From assembly GCA_029932345.1 (NCBI GenBank), contig JAOZQF010000003.1, forward strand, positions 1-35,204: 35,204 nt of DNA, read 5' to 3'. Both the position numbers and the translations under genes were made by a program. The notes beneath the pieces are model-generated. The model was not told the DNA's origin, searched no databases, and was given only the letters and a program-made list of their open reading frames with translations. The stretch comes from Desulfuromusa sp. GTDB lineage: Bacteria > Desulfobacterota > Desulfuromonadia > Desulfuromonadales > Geopsychrobacteraceae. This document shows, one piece after another, positions 1 through 8,442 of the stretch (the stretch's first letter is position 1; every line of letters begins with the position of its first letter).

Positions 1-203
1 GCAGAATAAATAAAGAATCACTAACACTATAACAGGAGATTCTCTTTAATCAACACAGGGATCGACAATAAAATGCCACTGTTCACAATCTACTTATCCA
101 CACACGGTGATTATCAATAAATCAAGTCAAGAATTCTTGCAGTTGTAATGACAATAACGTAATCTTGAATCTGGCTCTCTCAAACTTAAATTGGGAAAAA
201 TCG

Positions 204-737
204 ATGCCTGTAATCCCTTACAAATCTAAAGATATTCTGGAACCAGCTGAGCTGGTCGCAGCTATCCGTGCCCGACGGGGTGGAACTTTATTGAACCTGG
301 ATCGAATGCTGCTACACAGTCCCCCCTTTGCAACGGGATGGAATAACTTTCTCAGCACAGTTAGAAAAGATTTGGCTATTCCCGCTAAATTGCGTGAACT
401 GGCCATCTGCGTGGTTGCAATACTCAACGGAGCCGAATACGAATTTATTCAACACGCTCCCGAATTCTTAAAAGCCGGTGGAACTGAAGATCAGCTACGT
501 GCACTCCAACAGATTGATCACCCAGATCTAAACAGTTCACTATTTAACCCACAAGAGAAGGCCATCATTCAACTCAGTGTGGAAATGACCCGCACGGTAC
601 AAGTCAATGAGACAACCATGACTGCAGTTAAAAATGTTCTACAAAATGAGCAGCATCTGGTCGAAATAATCGCTGTGATTTCCACCTATAACATGGTTTC
701 ACGCTATCTGGTCGCGCTGGGGATTGAACCGGAATAA
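204..737 (+). CDS. Carboxymuconolactone decarboxylase/AhpD-like family protein
   Basis: ORF 165..737. The upstream start is TTG; the ATG at 204 (MPVIPYKSKDILEP) is more likely. CMD-like helical segment 'LRELAICVVAILNGAEYEFIQHAPEFLKAGGTEDQL'. Confidence 0.75.
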   Translation: MPVIPYKSKDILEPAELVAAIRARRGGTLLNLDRMLLHSPPFATGWNNFLSTVRKDLAIPAKLRELAICVVAILNGAEYEFIQHAPEFLKAGGTEDQLRALQQIDHPDLNSSLFNPQEKAIIQLSVEMTRTVQVNETTMTAVKNVLQNEQHLVEIIAVISTYNMVSRYLVALGIEPE

Positions 738-758
738 CCGCAGAACAAGGAGCAAGAA

Positions 759-1157
759 GTGGACAATACTTACGACACCCATCATATAATCATTGGCTAC
801 ATTTTATGGTTATTTGGTTTTACCGGGTCGCATCGATTTTATTATGGAAAACCGCTGTCAGGAACCATCTATTTTTTGACCATGGGTCTGCTGGGGATCG
901 GTTGGCTTATTGACCTGTTTCTGATCCCCGCGATGGATCGTCAGGCCAACCTACGCTTTGTCCCCGGCAACTTCGACTACACAGTCGCCTGGATTCTACT
1001 AACTTTTCTCGGTCTATTCGGCATACATCGTCTCTATCTGGGCAAATGGATCAGTGGAATTATCTACTTTCTAACTTTGGGAATTTTTGGTTTAGGCTAC
1101 CTGTACGATTTCTGGACAATAAATGATCAGGTATCAGAAATTAACGGTGGTTTTTGA
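759..1157 (+). CDS. TM2 domain-containing membrane protein (two TM2-like units)
   Basis: GTG start with AAGGAG upstream. Repeated unit 'FGFTGSHRFYYGKPLSGTIYFLTMGLLGIGWLIDLF' / 'LGLFGIHRLYLGKWISGIIYFLTLGIFGLGYLYDFW'. Confidence 0.85.
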   Translation: MDNTYDTHHIIIGYILWLFGFTGSHRFYYGKPLSGTIYFLTMGLLGIGWLIDLFLIPAMDRQANLRFVPGNFDYTVAWILLTFLGLFGIHRLYLGKWISGIIYFLTLGIFGLGYLYDFWTINDQVSEINGGF

Positions 1158-1234
1158 ATTAAACTGTGAAAAGCAAACAATCGACAACTTCAGTTCTCTA
1201 CAATCCCTTAATCAACAATTTGCTGGAGATTGAT

Positions 1235-1558
1235 ATGTTCCAGAAAAAATCGATAGATGGATACAAACCAGCAATTGACAAGATTGAGATGAAGACTCTC
1301 GTTCATGGTGACAAAACCCTGCTGGTTGAATTCCAAATGAAAAAAGGGGCGCTCCTCCCCCGCCATAGTCATCCCCATGAACAAACCGGCTATCTGGTAT
1401 CTGGCAACATGGAGTTGACTATCGGTGCTGAGACCTTCAGCGTCAAACCGGGTGACAGCTGGTGTATCGCTGGGGATATTAAACACAATGCAGTGATTTT
1501 GGAAGATACGGTGGCAGTTGAAGTGTTTTCCCCGGTAAGAGAAGATTATCTCCCTTAG
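1235..1558 (+). CDS. Cupin domain protein
   Basis: ATG at 1235 preceded by CTGGAGAT. Cupin motifs 'PRHSHPHEQTGYLVSGNMELTIG' and 'PGDSWCIAGDIKHNA'. Confidence 0.85.
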   Translation: MFQKKSIDGYKPAIDKIEMKTLVHGDKTLLVEFQMKKGALLPRHSHPHEQTGYLVSGNMELTIGAETFSVKPGDSWCIAGDIKHNAVILEDTVAVEVFSPVREDYLP

Positions 1559-1572
1559 GAGGCTATCCGAGA

Positions 1573-1998
1573 ATGGCAAAAATTTACAGCTACCGTTTTA
1601 TAATTCCAACTGAAGTGAATGATGAAAACGGTCACGTCAATAACGTCGCCTATGTCCAATGGATGCAAGATGTTGCCACCATGCACTCAGACGCTCAGGG
1701 TTGTACCCGTGAGCTCTACCAGCGCCTTGGCAGTAGCTGGATAGCTAGCTCACATCAGATTGAATACCTCAGACCAGCTTTTGCCGGTGATGAAATTGAA
1801 ATACAAACCTGGGTCTGCAACCTGAAACGGGCCAGTTCAGTGCGCCGCTACCGGTTTCTGAATGCAGAGAAGCAGACGGTATTGGCCCGGGCTGAAACCG
1901 ACTGGGTTTATGTCAATGCGGAGACCGGACGGCCACGTAAAATTGATCCGGAAGTCAGCGAATCATTTATTCTCGTCCCTCTGGAGGAAGAACCTTGA
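1573..1998 (+). CDS. Acyl-CoA thioesterase, 4HBT (hotdog) family
   Basis: 'TEVNDENGHVNNVAYVQWMQDVATMHSDA' and 'IEYLRPAFAGDEIEIQTWV' match the YbgC/4HBT pattern. Confidence 0.85.
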   Translation: MAKIYSYRFIIPTEVNDENGHVNNVAYVQWMQDVATMHSDAQGCTRELYQRLGSSWIASSHQIEYLRPAFAGDEIEIQTWVCNLKRASSVRRYRFLNAEKQTVLARAETDWVYVNAETGRPRKIDPEVSESFILVPLEEEP

Positions 1999-2609
1999 CC
2001 CTGTTATCAACCTTGAGCTTTGCCCTTGCGATGCTGATTCTGGCTGCCAGCCCCGGCCCGGGAGTTTTTGCCACAATAGCCCGTTCCCTCTCCTGTGGCT
2101 TTCGTCCAGCACTGGCCGTTGTTGCCGGAATTATCCTGGGAGATATTATTTTTCTGTTATTTGCAATCTTCGGGCTGGCCATTCTGGCTCAAACACTGGG
2201 GAATTTCTTTATCATCATAAAAATACTCGGTGGTGGTTACCTGATCTGGCAAGGGATAAAGATTTTTTTCAGCAATACCAGTCTGACTGATGCTGAGACA
2301 AAAGTGACATCATCAAAATCGGGGAATTTTCTCAGCGGACTGTTCATCACCCTGGGAAACCCGAAAGTCATCCTTTTCTATTGTGGTTTTCTCCCCACCT
2401 TTGTCTCCCTGTCAGAACTGACTCTAGCGGATATTTTCATCATCATAGCTGTTATAGCCACAGTATTGGCCGCAGTTCTTGGCACTTATGCCTGGCTGGC
2501 AAGTTCTGCGCGGCAATTCCTGAAAACCCCACGGCAGATGCAACGACTCAATCGGACTGCGGGTGGAGTTATGGTGACAGCAGGAGTCGTTATCGCCAGC
2601 CGCTCGTAG
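1995..2609 (+). CDS. LysE family translocator
   Basis: TTG start overlapping the previous stop by 4 bp. LysE/RhtB-like 'AASPGPGVFATIARSLSCGFRPALAVVAGIILGD', 'GGGYLIWQGIKIF', 'GNPKVILFYCGFLPTF'. Confidence 0.88.
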   Translation: MTLLSTLSFALAMLILAASPGPGVFATIARSLSCGFRPALAVVAGIILGDIIFLLFAIFGLAILAQTLGNFFIIIKILGGGYLIWQGIKIFFSNTSLTDAETKVTSSKSGNFLSGLFITLGNPKVILFYCGFLPTFVSLSELTLADIFIIIAVIATVLAAVLGTYAWLASSARQFLKTPRQMQRLNRTAGGVMVTAGVVIASRS

Positions 2610-2624
2610 AGGAGATAAATACCG

Positions 2625-2984
2625 ATGGATAAAGTAAATATTGAAGATAAGTTTTCCCAGTTTGACGAGCATTGGCAACCCAAAATTGTCGGCGAACTGA
2701 ATGGTCAGTACGTTAAATTGGCTAAACTGAAAGGAGAATTTGTCTGGCATCAGCATGAAACGGAAGATGAGATGTTTATGGTCATCAAAGGGCAACTGCT
2801 GATCAAATTACGGGATCGCGATGTCATCCTGAATCCGGGTGAATTTTTTATCATCCCACGCGGAGTTGAGCATATTCCGATTGCAGAGGAAGAGGTGCAG
2901 GTGATGCTCTTCGAGCCAAAATCGGTTATCAATACTGGAGATGTTCAGGATGAACGGACTTTGGATACTTCAGAATTTCTATAA
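2625..2984 (+). CDS. Cupin domain protein
   Basis: GGAGATAAATACCG upstream of ATG. 'FVWHQHETEDEMFMVIKGQLLIKLRDRDVILNPGEFFIIPRGVEH'. Confidence 0.85.
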   Translation: MDKVNIEDKFSQFDEHWQPKIVGELNGQYVKLAKLKGEFVWHQHETEDEMFMVIKGQLLIKLRDRDVILNPGEFFIIPRGVEHIPIAEEEVQVMLFEPKSVINTGDVQDERTLDTSEFL

Positions 2985-3018
2985 GTCCTGACAATTAACT
3001 CCGCTATCAAGTGAAAAG

Positions 3019-3044
3019 AAAAAGGCAGGGTCTATCCCCTGCCT
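3019..3044 (-). terminator. Rho-independent terminator for the hsp20 gene
   Basis: GGCAGGG-TCTATC-CCCTGCC (arms 3024-3030 / 3037-3043). The A-rich flank on + gives a T-tract on the - strand. Confidence 0.75.
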
Positions 3045-3083
3045 CAGTTCCTCAATTCATTCCAACTATCTGATTTAAATGTT

Positions 3084-3527
3084 TTATTTCACCTTAATCT
3101 CAATTGCCTTAGGTTTTTTAACTTCGGTTTTAGGTATCGTCAAAATCAATAAACCATCCTTAAAACCCGCATCAATTTTTTCTTCGTCAACATTTTCCGG
3201 CAACGAGAAACTACGGCTGAAACTGCCATAGAAACGTTCAATACGATGAAATTTTTTCCCTTTTTCCTCTTTTTCCTGATGGTTTTCACCACTGATGTTC
3301 AGGACATGATCCTCCAAGCTGATTTTAACATCCTCGCGCTTAATTCCAGGCACCTCAACCTTGACGCTGAAGCTGTCATCCGTCTCACTGATATCGGCTC
3401 GAGGTGCCCAATCTGCACCTTTTACGTTCAAATCTCGCCCACCGCGAAACGGCCAGTCCAGCGACTTTGAATAAGGATCCAACATCCCTTCCATCTCTCT
3501 GAAAGGGTCCCATCTTGCCAGTTTCAT
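3084..3527 (-). CDS. Hsp20/alpha-crystallin small heat shock protein
   Basis: Start MKLARWDPFREME with GAGGAGG upstream (the longer ORF start at 3608 is less likely). 'WAPRADISETDDSFSVKVEVPGIKREDVKISLEDHVLNISGE', 'FKDGLLILTIPK'. Confidence 0.92.
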   Translation of the reverse strand: MKLARWDPFREMEGMLDPYSKSLDWPFRGGRDLNVKGADWAPRADISETDDSFSVKVEVPGIKREDVKISLEDHVLNISGENHQEKEEKGKKFHRIERFYGSFSRSFSLPENVDEEKIDAGFKDGLLILTIPKTEVKKPKAIEIKVK

Positions 3528-3806
3528 AGTTTTCCTCCTCTGTTTAATTACGGGGTAGCCAGCTTCTGACGAATCGCCCCGGTTCAATCCATCAGAACAG
3601 ATTAACAAGAAACACCTTCTGATTTAATGATATCGCTTTCTTTCTACTTTTCAAGCATTTGCACAAAACTATCGATACGAATACTCTATAAAATAATCTC
3701 TTATCCATAAATATTTCTTCTGGTTTTTCTTCAATTATCTGTTTGTGCTAAAATGTCAAAAATCAATAATGTCCAGACTTCATATTTTTTTTACAGGAGG
3801 CAGTTG

Positions 3807-4871
3807 ATGACCCTTTTATTCTCACCATTGAAACTTCGTGGCCTAACTATTCCCAATCGGATTTTTGTTTCACCGATGTGTCAGTATTCCAGCCCGGATG
3901 GTAAACCCAATAACTGGCATTTTGTCCACTATGGCAGTCGCGCTGTCGGCGGTGCCGGCATGGTGATAACTGAAGCAATGGCAATCACCCCGGATGGGAG
4001 GATCAGTCCAGATGATCTTGGTATCTGGAGCAGTGAACATGCAGAGGCCTATATTCCGCTGGTGGAATTTATCAAGGCACAAGGTGCAACTGCCGGAATC
4101 CAGCTTGCCCACGCAGGCCGTAAAGCAGCGACAGAAGCTCCCTGGTTGGGAGGGAAGCCATTGGACCTGGATAATCGAGGTTGGCAACCACTCGCTCCCA
4201 GCCCAATCCCCTTTGCACCGGGACATCAAACTCCCATAGAAGCGACCGCAGATGATCTGGATAAAATCATCCGGCAGTTTACCGAAGCAACCCGACATTC
4301 TCTGATGGCTGGTTTTCAAGTTGTCGAACTCCATGCTGCCCACGGCTATCTGCTCCATCAATTTCTTTCGCCATTAACCAATCAACGCAGTGATGAGTTT
4401 GGGGGATCTCTGGAAAACCGGATGCGCTTCCCGTTGCAAGTTGCCAAAGCCGTACGCAAAACCTGGCCGGAAAACTTGCCGATGTTCGTCCGCATCTCTG
4501 CGACAGATTGGGTTGAGGGAGGTTGGGATCTGGAACAATCGATAGAATTCTGCCGGCAACTTAAAGATCTGGGTGTCGATCTGATCGATTGTTCATCGGG
4601 AGGGCTGGTAGCGGATGCGGTTATCCCGGTTAAACCGGGATTTCAGGTTCCATTTGCAACTGAAATCAAAAACAAACTCAACATTGCAACGGGAGCAGTC
4701 GGCTTGATCACCGACCCGGCACAAGCTGAACAAATCGTCGCAACAGAACAGGCAGATGCCGTATTACTGGGGCGAAAACTGCTCAGCGATCCATACTGGC
4801 CACTGCATGCTGCACAAACCCTCGGAGCGAGCCAACTCTGGCCAGTGCAATATGAGCGAGCCAGAAGCTGA
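3807..4871 (+). CDS. NADH:flavin oxidoreductase / old yellow enzyme (YqjM-like)
   Basis: ATG 3807 preceded by AGGAGG. 'LFSPLKLRGLTIPNRIFVSPMCQYSS', 'IQLAHAGRKA', 'ELHAAHGYLLHQFLSPLTNQRSDEFGGSLENRMRFPLQV'. Confidence 0.93.
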   Translation: MTLLFSPLKLRGLTIPNRIFVSPMCQYSSPDGKPNNWHFVHYGSRAVGGAGMVITEAMAITPDGRISPDDLGIWSSEHAEAYIPLVEFIKAQGATAGIQLAHAGRKAATEAPWLGGKPLDLDNRGWQPLAPSPIPFAPGHQTPIEATADDLDKIIRQFTEATRHSLMAGFQVVELHAAHGYLLHQFLSPLTNQRSDEFGGSLENRMRFPLQVAKAVRKTWPENLPMFVRISATDWVEGGWDLEQSIEFCRQLKDLGVDLIDCSSGGLVADAVIPVKPGFQVPFATEIKNKLNIATGAVGLITDPAQAEQIVATEQADAVLLGRKLLSDPYWPLHAAQTLGASQLWPVQYERARS

Positions 4872-4976
4872 TAATTATGATTTCTGGTTATCCAGTTCTC
4901 TCAACCAACGCAGAAAACGGAGAGAGAGACGGTGCTCCTCCTCGTAGGGGAGCGAAGTAGATAACCAGCTTATTAA

Positions 4977-5399
4977 TTACTGAGGATGTTTTTCTGATTG
5001 AATCAATAAAGTTTTGAGTTGTTCGATCTTATCTGTCAATTCCTGGTTTAGCTTGCCCAGCTGTTCTGTTTTGACTGTTAATTGCTTATTCAGTTCAATC
5101 AGGTGCTCCAGATCAAGAGAGTGTTGTTGCTCTGATTTAAGCAACTGGTCATTCTGCTCTTTTCTCTGTTCAATCTCTTGTGAGTAGAGAATGATCGTTT
5201 CAGCTCGGGAAGCCCAAATACTCTCTGGAAAATCGGCGACAAGTTTCTGAAAAGCATCGATCTGATGGCTCTCCTGAAACTCATCAAAAGCCTGGCAGAA
5301 CTCCTGCCGATCCGGCAATACCACCGGCTGTGGTTGTGGCTCAAAAACTGCACAACCGGTCAAAAGAAGGGGGACAAGAAAAAAAGCAAGCAGCTTCAT
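4977..5399 (-). CDS. Putative lipoprotein with coiled-coil C-terminus
   Basis: Signal peptide with lipobox 'LLLTGC'; heptad-like Glu/Leu/Gln-rich C-terminus. 4 bp overlap with the upstream GGDEF gene. Confidence 0.7.
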   Translation of the reverse strand: MKLLAFFLVPLLLTGCAVFEPQPQPVVLPDRQEFCQAFDEFQESHQIDAFQKLVADFPESIWASRAETIILYSQEIEQRKEQNDQLLKSEQQHSLDLEHLIELNKQLTVKTEQLGKLNQELTDKIEQLKTLLIQSEKHPQ

Positions 5400-6724
5400 A
5401 ACTCTTTTTTCCCTTCCAGCATATAATTACTCCCTTCCTGAATTTTCAAATACTCCTTAACCCTCGCACAGTCCTGACTGATCGCCAAGCGTGAAGGGTA
5501 ATCGTAGCGATCTGATGCAATTACGGCGATCGATATGGTCATTAATGAAAAGGTACGGACAACCCCATAACGGTCTTCACCGATAAAAGAGCCGGCGGCT
5601 CGATCTTCAGCATTATAAAAGGATGGCACCAACTCAGTAAATCCAGCAATAATTTTCTGCGCCAGGAATTCTCCTGAATCGAGACTGCTCAACACAACAT
5701 AATCATCACCACCAATATGTCCAACCAGATCCTGTGAACACCCGTACTCCCCGACAACCTGCTTAAGGAGCTCTCCAACCCTTGTCAGGACATCACTGCC
5801 CGCCTTGTACCCGTAACGATCGCCATAAACTTTGAAGTTATCCAGATCAATATAGAGATGAGAAAATGGCTCTTTTTTACTAATTCGCGTTTCAATTTCA
5901 CGTTCAATTGCGAGATTCCCTGGTAATAGAGTGAGGGGATTGGTGTCCAGATGCAACTGTTCCAGCTCACTTAGCTTTTCTCCCATCCGCGCGAAATCAT
6001 TAGCTAATTGTGCAAATTCGTCATTTCCAGAGATTTCAGGGTAATGATCGAATCGTCCCGCAGATATTCTTTGTGTTGCTTTCTTGAGTTCTTTAACCGA
6101 ACGGTGGATACTTAGAATAACGGCTATTGAAACCGGAGCCGAAAGACAAATACCGAGCAAACTTAAAAAAGCCGTCATTTGAAAAGTATCGTTGGTATGT
6201 TGCGACAACCTGGCGAGTCCAGTATTGATTTTCTGTTGTTGCTGTTGTCTGAATTCTGCCAGATAATTTAACAAATGCCCGCGGAGAGGAACGGTCTTTT
6301 CATTGGACAACTGCTGCGCCTGAGACCAGTCGTCCCAGAACAAAAATTCAGTAAGCTGGTTATCTGCCTGCCGGTAGCTTTCAACTAATTTTGTTAATTT
6401 TCTCAGCTGATCCGAAACAGGCAGACGGTTTAAAGTTAAAGTATAGCGAATAAATTCATTGTTCCGGTTATGTCTTAATTCAGTCAGTGCCGGATCGCGA
6501 AGTATGAGTAGTTGCTTTTCAATATTTTCTTGAGCCAGAAGATTCTGTTGCAGATCACGCACCAATTCAAAAGTACGAAAGTCAACATTAACTAAATTTT
6601 CAGTATCACTGGTTTGCTGATGTAATCGAGAGAGGGCAAAACCAATCGCAAAAAGACTAAAAATCACAACCACCAGATAACCGATAATCACTTTTTTAGT
6701 TATGGTTGAAAATAATTTAAACAT
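5396..6724 (-). CDS. Membrane sensor GGDEF protein (TM - extracytoplasmic helical region - TM - HAMP - GGDEF)
   Basis: Two TM segments, HAMP-like 'HRSVKELKKATQRISAGRFDHYPEISGNDEFAQLANDFARM', and GGDEF domain with 'IDLDNFKVYGDRYGYKAGSDVL' and 'VGHIGGDDYVVL'. Confidence 0.9.
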   Translation of the reverse strand: MFKLFSTITKKVIIGYLVVVIFSLFAIGFALSRLHQQTSDTENLVNVDFRTFELVRDLQQNLLAQENIEKQLLILRDPALTELRHNRNNEFIRYTLTLNRLPVSDQLRKLTKLVESYRQADNQLTEFLFWDDWSQAQQLSNEKTVPLRGHLLNYLAEFRQQQQQKINTGLARLSQHTNDTFQMTAFLSLLGICLSAPVSIAVILSIHRSVKELKKATQRISAGRFDHYPEISGNDEFAQLANDFARMGEKLSELEQLHLDTNPLTLLPGNLAIEREIETRISKKEPFSHLYIDLDNFKVYGDRYGYKAGSDVLTRVGELLKQVVGEYGCSQDLVGHIGGDDYVVLSSLDSGEFLAQKIIAGFTELVPSFYNAEDRAAGSFIGEDRYGVVRTFSLMTISIAVIASDRYDYPSRLAISQDCARVKEYLKIQEGSNYMLEGKKEL

Positions 6725-6811
6725 CCAACAATCAGCTCCATATATAAGAAGTCACTAAAGAATACTATAAACCTTCCGCACATGCAAAGTTACAGAAATA
6801 TTCTCAACTCC

Positions 6812-6837
6812 AAAAAAAAGCGCCCCTAAAGGGCGCC
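6812..6837 (-). terminator. Rho-independent terminator at the end of the liv operon
   Basis: GCGCCC-CTAAA-GGGCGC (6820-6836), followed on the - strand by TTTTTTTT. Confidence 0.85.
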
Positions 6838-6860
6838 AAAGAAAACCGGGGAAAAACCAT

Positions 6861-7568
6861 CTATATCCCCAAGTAGGCCTTTCTAACATCATCATTGGCC
6901 AACAGATTATCAGCAGAATCAACCAGAGAAATACGGCCATTCTCCATAACATAACCCCGATCAGCCAGTTTTAATGCTTGATTGGCATTTTGCTCTACCA
7001 GGAAGATTGTTGTATTACTCTCCTTGTTAATCTGACGAATAATCTCGAAAATCTGTTTAATAATCAACGGTGCCAAACCCAGAGAAGGTTCGTCAAGGAG
7101 TAAGACCCGAGGACGTGCCATCAGTGCGCGAGAAATTGCCAGCATCTGCTGCTCACCCCCCGACAGAGTTCCACCAAGCTGGGTTCGACGTTTTTCAAGG
7201 ATTGGAAACAGCGTCATAACATAGTTCATATCCTGCTGAATCAGGCGCTTATTCTTACGTAAAAAAGCACCCATTTCCAAGTTTTCCTGGACTGTCAAAT
7301 CAGGAAATATACGCCGCCCCTCTGGGACCTGAACAATCCCTCTTTCAACAATTTTCTCGGCACCCAACCCTTTTATAGAATCACCATCCAGAAGGATATC
7401 ACCGTGACGTGGTGGAGTAATCCCGCATATCGACATTAAGGTCGTCGTTTTACCTGCCCCATTGGCACCGATAAGAGCAACAATCTCACCCTCTGCAATC
7501 TCAATAGAGACATCTTTTAGAGCTTGGATATTACCGTAATAGGTCTGAATATTTTGGATCTTAAGCAT
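6861..7568 (-). CDS. livF: Branched-chain amino acid ABC transporter ATP-binding protein LivF
   Basis: Walker A 'GANGAGKTT', signature 'LSGGEQQML', Walker B 'RVLLLDEPSLGLAP'. Position in the liv operon. Confidence 0.93.
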   Translation of the reverse strand: MLKIQNIQTYYGNIQALKDVSIEIAEGEIVALIGANGAGKTTTLMSICGITPPRHGDILLDGDSIKGLGAEKIVERGIVQVPEGRRIFPDLTVQENLEMGAFLRKNKRLIQQDMNYVMTLFPILEKRRTQLGGTLSGGEQQMLAISRALMARPRVLLLDEPSLGLAPLIIKQIFEIIRQINKESNTTIFLVEQNANQALKLADRGYVMENGRISLVDSADNLLANDDVRKAYLGI

Positions 7569-7596
7569 AATAGTCTCGTTATTTTTATAAGGTTTC

Positions 7597-7643
7597 AGGA
7601 ATCAGGTTCAAGGCTTAAACCTGAATCCTTGAACCTGATTCCT
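7597..7643. repeat. Palindromic repeat unit between livG and livF
   Basis: Perfect 17-bp arms AGGAATCAGGTTCAAGG (7597-7613) / CCTTGAACCTGATTCCT (7627-7643). The loop contains AACCTGAATCC, a near-copy of the right arm. Confidence 0.75.
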
Positions 7644-7644
7644 T

Positions 7645-8442
7645 CTATTCCGTTTCCTCGCCCAGATAGGCCTCAACAACCTTCGGGTTGTCTTTGATCT
7701 CTTCGGGGCTCCCTTCAGCAATTTTCTTACCATATTCCATAACATAAATAGGATCGGAGATATTCATAACCAATTTCATATCATGTTCAATCAACAGGAT
7801 CGCAATCTGTTCCTCCGCACTGATCTTACAGATCAGTTGTTCCAGATCAGACGTTTCTTGTGGATTCATCCCCGCAGCCGGCTCATCCAACAACAACAGA
7901 AAGGGATCAGTTGCCATTGCCCGGGCAATTTCCAGACGTCGCTGTGCTCCATAGGGGAGATTTTTTGAAAATTCATTGGCAAAATCAGCAAGACCAACTT
8001 TTTCGAGGAGATGATAACTCGACTCAACAATCTGCTGTTCTTCATCACGAACTGACTTACTGCGGATGATCGCTTTAAAGATTCCCGAATTGGTCCGACA
8101 GTGCCGTCCAATCATGACATTTTCCAGAACCGTCATGTCGGGAAACAGGCGAATATTTTGAAAGGTCCGCGCCAAACCCATTTCTGTGACTTTGTTCGGT
8201 TTCAGCCCGTTCAAACGACGCGTCTTCAAACCTTTAGGGTGGAGCAGGATATCACCCTTGCTTGGGTTGTAAATACCGGTGATACAGTTGAAAAATGTAG
8301 TTTTCCCAGCACCATTTGGACCGATCAATGCGGCGATATCACCTTCATAGACTTCCAAAGTGACACTGTCGACAGCCCGAAGACCACCAAAATCCATCGT
8401 CAGCCCTTTGACTTCAAGTAGCTTATGTTTATTCTCAGCCAT
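7645..8442 (-). CDS. livG: Branched-chain amino acid ABC transporter ATP-binding protein LivG
   Basis: 'LIGPNGAGKTTFFNCITGIYNPSKGDI', 'ARTFQNIRLFPDMTVLENVMIG', 'PFLLLLDEPAAGMNPQET'. Confidence 0.94.
   Translation of the reverse strand: MAENKHKLLEVKGLTMDFGGLRAVDSVTLEVYEGDIAALIGPNGAGKTTFFNCITGIYNPSKGDILLHPKGLKTRRLNGLKPNKVTEMGLARTFQNIRLFPDMTVLENVMIGRHCRTNSGIFKAIIRSKSVRDEEQQIVESSYHLLEKVGLADFANEFSKNLPYGAQRRLEIARAMATDPFLLLLDEPAAGMNPQETSDLEQLICKISAEEQIAILLIEHDMKLVMNISDPIYVMEYGKKIAEGSPEEIKDNPKVVEAYLGEETE

Noticed and set aside
1208-1579. 123-aa - strand ORF opposite the first cupin gene
   Set aside because: Fully overlaps a well-supported cupin CDS; no recognisable domain.
1862-2290. 142-aa + strand ORF across the thioesterase/LysE junction
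   Set aside because: Alternate-frame overlap of two convincing CDSs.
3870-4361. 163-aa - strand ORF inside the old-yellow-enzyme gene
   Set aside because: Antisense shadow of a strong CDS with no domain signal.
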